Below are positions 59,881-64,000 of a DNA stretch of 64,000 nucleotides, piece after piece. The stretch comes from Delphinapterus leucas. Taxonomy: Eukaryota > Chordata > Mammalia > Artiodactyla > Monodontidae. Each line of letters starts with the position of its first letter. Within the stretch, counting starts at the first letter, position 1. A program made the translations under genes and the position numbers. The DNA is taken from assembly GCF_002288925.2 (NCBI RefSeq), contig NW_022097993.1:10850604-10914603 (forward strand), given 5' to 3'. The notes beneath the pieces were generated by a model that was given only the letters and a program-made list of their open reading frames with translations, did no database searches and was not told the origin of the DNA.

Positions 59881-60004
59881 GAATGATCATTTCACTTCAA
59901 TAAACACACTTCTGCTAGTTTTTTGGCACCGTGCACCATCACCACCCTACACTAAAAGCAACTTTCAAGAGTAGAAATGCATGAACCAAAAAAAAATCTA
60001 GACC

Positions 60005-60595
60005 GTATTACTCAACCAAAAAAAGAATGAAATATTGCCACTTGCAGCAACATGGATGGACCTAGAGATTACACTTAGTGAAGTGAGTCAGACAAGGACA
60101 AATATATAACATCACTTATATGGGGAATCTGAAAAATAAAAAACACAAATTGGGAATTTCCTGGTGGTCCAGTGGTTAGGACTCGCGCTTTCAGTGCCGA
60201 GGACACAGTTTCAATCCCTGGTTGGGGAACTAAGATCCAACAAGCTGTGCGGTGCGGCCAAAAAATAAAATAATAACTAAAAAATAAAAAGTAGCACAAA
60301 TGAATCTATATACAAAACAGACTCAGAAACACAGAAAACAAGCATATGGTCACTAAAGGGTAGGGGAGGGACAAGTTCGAATTATGGGATTAACAGATAC
60401 AAACCACTTTATATAAAATGGATAAAAAACAAGGGTTTACTGTATAGCACAAGAATTAAATTCAACACCTTGTAATAACCTATAATGGAAAATAATCTGA
60501 AAAAATATACATATGTATAACTGAATCACTCTGCTGTACACCTGAAACTAATACAATACTGTAAATCAACTATACTTCAATTTTTTAAGAAAAAG
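60005..60595 (+). mobile_element. L1 3' end split by a SINE
   Basis: 'gcaacatggatggacctaga', 'gaagtgagtcagacaaggac' and, after the SINE, 'ggtttactgtatagcacaag', 'cctgaaactaatacaatact' follow the L1 3' UTR in plus orientation to a short A/T tail. Confidence 0.9.
60152..60294 (+). mobile_element. Short old tRNA-Glu SINE inside L1
   Basis: It starts 'gggaatttcctggtggtcca', with 'ggggaactaagatcc' and 'ggtgcggcc' before an A-rich tail. CACAAAT flanks it (60144-60150 and 60295-60301). It lacks the long CHR body. Confidence 0.92.
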
Positions 60596-60599
60596 TCCA

Positions 60600-61805
60600 G
60601 ACTAAACCACAATTTTTTATAGATTTTCTTATATTGGAAGATAAAGCTATCCTAAATACGATCTGCTACACAATTTTAAAAATTCCTTTTATTTTCTTTT
60701 TAAGTTTGAGTTCAAGATGATCATTGGTCCTTGAAACGCACTCTTTACAAAAGATCAACGGCAGACATCTGAAGGTCTGTTATCAATCACTCTTAGAAGC
60801 AATCACTTGGATCTCTTATAAAACGAAGACCAAAAGCTGTTGGGGAGAGGAGGATGTCGAAGAGAATAGAAGATTACTAGAAAGCTTATAATTCTCTCCC
60901 CTCTGGACCCTCAGAGTCCTCACGTTTACCACTCAAAATACATGTGAACAAGAAATTAGCACATATTTCCAACAGCACCTCATCTAAAGCTCTGTTTCAA
61001 GTAAAATATTTTCAAAAAAATCATTTCTATATGATACTATAGCTAAATGCCATTCAGAGTTAACAAAACTCCACCTAACACCTTAGGCAAAAAATACTGA
61101 CGTTGATAAATGTACACAAGTAATTGAAAATGTAATATACCTATAGGTTTTTTCTTTAAAATGATGAATGAAACCATGTCTTGGCTTTAGTAATTGACTG
61201 GAAGAGGGGGTATTTCTTTGATTTTACTCTACTCCAAGAAACCATTAAAATGAAAACATTCCACAAAACAGGACCTCTCAACCAGTGAAGAATATTCCTG
61301 TTAGTTACATGATATGCCTTGAGATAATTAAAACTAATACCAAGTAAATTTGCTCAGCAAGACCTAAGTCATCATTGAAAAGTTTTTAAACAGTATAAAG
61401 GTTTGATCATGATCCAAAGTTCAATAAGACCCCAAACTATTTCATGCCCTCAATAATAATTATACACCCTCAAAAATAGAATTTTTTTAAATTAACAATA
61501 ATAGTAAATACTGACATAGAAGTGACCACAAGTAGGGAATTCAGGAAATAACACAGACCATGGGGGAGATGAAATAAATCTTTGCAGTAAGGCTCAACAA
61601 GGACAGGTTCACCAAGCAAGTTAGAGGCAAAGCTTGTTAAGACTCACACCCGGCTTTACTAAACACTGTCCACATTTGCATACATTTGGCAATAATCTCT
61701 CTGAGAAATACCTTAAGTCAGCTTGAAGGTGGTAATCTCTTCCCCAAATTAACCTCTCCTATCAAGAATTTCAACTACAAAAGCATATGTTTTCTTTCAA
61801 GCAGG
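60600..61805. other. Non-coding AT-rich DNA
   Basis: No gene or recognised element. Confidence 0.5.
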
Positions 61806-61809
61806 GAAC

Positions 61810-61930
61810 ATGCAGTTAACAACATACACTCTGGAGCTAGATCTCCTGGGTTCAAAATCTTGACTCTACAGTCCAGATTCCCACCTCTATCTCATCCCAG
61901 TAAAGTCGGAATTTCCCCTAACGCTCACAC
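61810..61930 (+). repeat. MIR-like remnant
   Basis: 'actctggagctagatctcct' followed by 'gggttcaaaatcttgactct' matches the 5' half of a MIR. Confidence 0.65.
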
Positions 61931-62029
61931 CTGCTCCTCTGGGCTGCACCCCCAGGCTGGGCTCTAGACCAAACTGAGATAAGCTGAGACGACGTGGTCT
62001 CTTAACATACTGGAGGAAAATACACACTA

Positions 62030-62480
62030 TCAACTATGTTGGGAGGTTCCCAAGACCACCCTCAGGTTTGGTAATTCACTAAGAGGACTCACAAGACTCT
62101 ACGTACAGTACAGTTGTATTCGTGGCTGTGATTTATTACAGCAGAAGGCCACCAAGCGTGCTGGCAAAAGGAAAAGGTACAAGGAGCGAAGTCGCGGAGA
62201 AATCGGGCACAGACGTGCAGGTGTCCCCTTCCAGTGGAGCTGCACTGAATATGCTTCTCAGCAATGAGTTCTCACAACAGGTGTGAAGTGTCACCAACCA
62301 GGGAAGCTCACTAGAGACTCCATGCCAAGGGGTTTTGCCCAGGGGCTTGTCTACCACACATGCCATTTCCAGACTCCCAAAAGGAAGGCAGGTGTTCAGC
62401 ATGAATCACACTATTTGTATGAAGAGTTTAGCCACAGTGACTGGCTCATCACCTAGGGCGGTGAGACCCTTCCCAAATCC
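62030..62480. repeat. LTR-like mammalian repeat
   Basis: 'tttggtaattcactaagagg', 'gtggctgtgatttattacag' and 'accagggaagctcactagag' are shared by an ERV-related LTR family in mammals. Subfamily and exact bounds are not fixed. No viral gene is present. Confidence 0.45.
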
Positions 62481-62669
62481 AAACCCCACCCCCACCCCCT
62501 GGCCCGATGCCAGCCAGGGGCCGACCTTGCAGTCAGTCCTGCTTCCAACAGACCAACAGATCCTTTAAAATGGACCTCATCTACCTGCTCCTTGATTCAT
62601 TCCCAGCTCCTAGAAAAGTGCTTGAAATACATGGTAGCCACCAAAAAAATTTTAATGAAAAAATTCCTG

Positions 62670-62789
62670 GGACTTCCCTGGCAGTCCAATGATTAGGACT
62701 CCACGCTTCCACTGCAGGGGGCACGGGTTTGATCCTTGTTCGGAGAACTAAGACCCCACATGCTACACGGTGCAGCCAAAAAAAAAAAT
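62670..62789 (+). mobile_element. Short old tRNA-Glu SINE
   Basis: It begins 'gacttccctggcagtcc', carries 'gggtttgatccttgttcgg' and ends 'ggtgcagcc' plus A11. The flanks 'attcctgg'/'cttcctgg' suggest a duplication. It interrupts sequence beside a MIR. Confidence 0.9.
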
Positions 62790-62990
62790 CTTCCTGGCTC
62801 TACCACTTCCGAGCTGTATGGCCTTGGGAAAGTTACTTAAGTTCTGTGTGCCTCAGTTTCCTCATTTGTAAGACAGAATAATATTACCTACCTCAAAAGA
62901 TTGTTTTGCGGATTTATTATACATGTTAATTAACACGTGTAAAATATATGATCACACCAGTGCCTGGCAAGAAGGAAGCACTATATAATT
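62790..62990 (+). repeat. MIR
   Basis: 'gctctaccacttccgagctg', 'ccttgggaaagttacttaag', 'gtgcctcagtttcctcattt' and 'ccagtgcctggcaagaagga': a well-preserved MIR. Confidence 0.9.
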
Positions 62991-62994
62991 TATT

Positions 62995-63978
62995 TGTATA
63001 TATGTAATATTATTTGCTTTTTTTATTTGAACTTCCAACCTTACAGTTTTACCTTCTCCAAGTCACAGTGAGTTCTCCCCATATTACATTTTTAATGAAC
63101 TTATAATCTACAAATAGATTAGTATTTAACTGATCATTGTTTCGTATCTATTGAGATCCCTAACTACTTTGTGTGCCACATGCAAAACTTTTTAGCACGC
63201 TTGACAGTACCTGACATGATGCTTAATCTTTGCAGTGACCAGAAAATACTGACTTACCAACAAAATTTAAGTCTGCTAAATCAACTCTTTAAAGTGGTCA
63301 GAATGTAAGGCAGGCAACACTTTCGATAATAACTACAACTTAAACAAAATGGCCTCCAAGTTTCTTTGATCTTTTCCTATTGAGAAATGGAGAGAAAAAT
63401 GAGTTGATTCTATCCAGGGAAAACACTAGCAGTAGCAGCAGCAGCAGGAGGAAAAGGCTTGAGTTTATAATGTAGTCAGTATATAATTACAATATCAAAT
63501 ATCTGACTTTGCCTTATAGAAAGCATGGGTTCAAGTCTGTACAGGTCAGTAAGGGCAATATACATATCTTGTACAGCAAGAATTAAGGAGATGTAAATTT
63601 ACTTAATTAATGAAATCTAGTAGTGAAAGAACATTTTAATCTTAAAAAAAGACAAAGAAGTAGTATTGGGAGGAAAAAAGCAGGGGACCACATGCAGCCA
63701 AAGTTATAAACTGATGAGTCAGAGAGACCCGTGGTTCCCATCGCAGCTCCAACACCAGAACTCTGCACATAATCATCAGGGAAAACCTCGGGATCCACAG
63801 AATTATACAAACGGACCCGTAAGACTTAAGTTCCCCTAGCATTCTGGGGGAACTTTTAGCTTGGCAGGTCTCTTTAGATGAATTATAATCACAGACTTCT
63901 GTTTACATGAATTTATCCTACAAGCATCAACATCATCATAAACACCTCAAGGTGAACTTTACTTTTTAATAAGAATTA
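62995..63978. other. Non-coding DNA with short AGC repeat
   Basis: AT-rich sequence. A small AGC repeat is seen at about 63427-63446. No gene seen. Confidence 0.5.
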
Positions 63979-63979
63979 C

Positions 63980-64000
63980 TTTTTTTTTTTTTTTTTTTGC
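63980..64000 (-). mobile_element. SINE tail cut by window edge
   Basis: T19 followed by 'gc' at the last two bases is how minus-strand class A SINEs begin here (compare 'ttttttgcggtacg' near 1110). Most of the element would lie beyond the window. Confidence 0.6.

Noticed and set aside
62140..62230. Basic-looking frame (KATKRAGKRKRYKERSRG) suggesting a ribosomal protein retrocopy
   Set aside because: The flanks match a known LTR-like repeat and the frame does not extend as any ribosomal protein.

Overview
This window looks like non-coding nuclear DNA from a whale or dolphin. The evidence is the repeat content. About 27 tRNA-Glu-derived CHR-type SINEs occur in both orientations. Many are the short form that opens with a 'cttccctggtgg' tRNA head and stops at 'gtaccgc' plus an A-tail, which I recognise from cetacean genomes. 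I saw no BovB or Bov-tA-rich ruminant pattern. The background is mammal-wide MIR, L2, old L1, hAT, Tigger-like and LTR-like remnants. I found no exon of a recognisable host gene, no RNA gene, and nothing prokaryotic or viral in an intact state. The many short open frames are reading frames through SINEs, simple repeats and GC-rich DNA.

Layout. 0-8 kb: a SINE cluster, including one with an internal tandem-repeat expansion, then AT-rich single-copy DNA with MIR/L2 scraps. 8-16 kb: mostly anonymous sequence with a (GT)n tract, an L1 3' end near 11.6 kb and a degraded L1 near 12.6-13.5 kb. 16-25 kb: scattered SINEs (one without tail), an L1 3' end, a Tigger-like end, a short tandem duplication, and CT/CA and AT microsatellites. 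25-30 kb: an old minus-strand L1 or half-L1 (HAL1-like) with a readable ORF1p remnant split by a SINE, a GC-rich 5' region, and a second tailless SINE. 30-33 kb: L2, MIR and other old repeats. 33.6-36.7 kb: the clearest nested locus, where a minus-strand L1 carries a mariner DNA transposon that itself carries a young SINE; another SINE sits in the L1. 37-44 kb: SINEs, MIR/L2-age repeats and a second L1/SINE composite that contains a small L1 insertion with perfect 18-bp target-site duplications and a possible 3' transduction. 45.3-46.0 kb: the only convincing CpG island and the best promoter candidate. 47.7 kb: a compact hAT element with intact ends and an 8-bp duplication. 48-57 kb: mostly single-copy DNA, one L1 3' end, a C-rich tract and a strong G-rich minisatellite. 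57.3-59.3 kb: an old minus-strand L1 with an ORF2 remnant and two SINEs. 59-64 kb: an LTR-like repeat, an L1 3' end, MIRs, and the start of a SINE cut by the window edge.

No genes act together here. The biology visible is successive mobile-element insertion, whose relative order can be read from nesting and target-site duplications, plus possible regulatory DNA (the CpG island and three CTCF-like motifs). I do not see evidence for an undescribed functional system. The most useful leads are the tailless SINEs, the possible L1 transduction, the 3'-shortened SINE subfamily, the SINE-borne tandem repeat, and the orphan CpG island.
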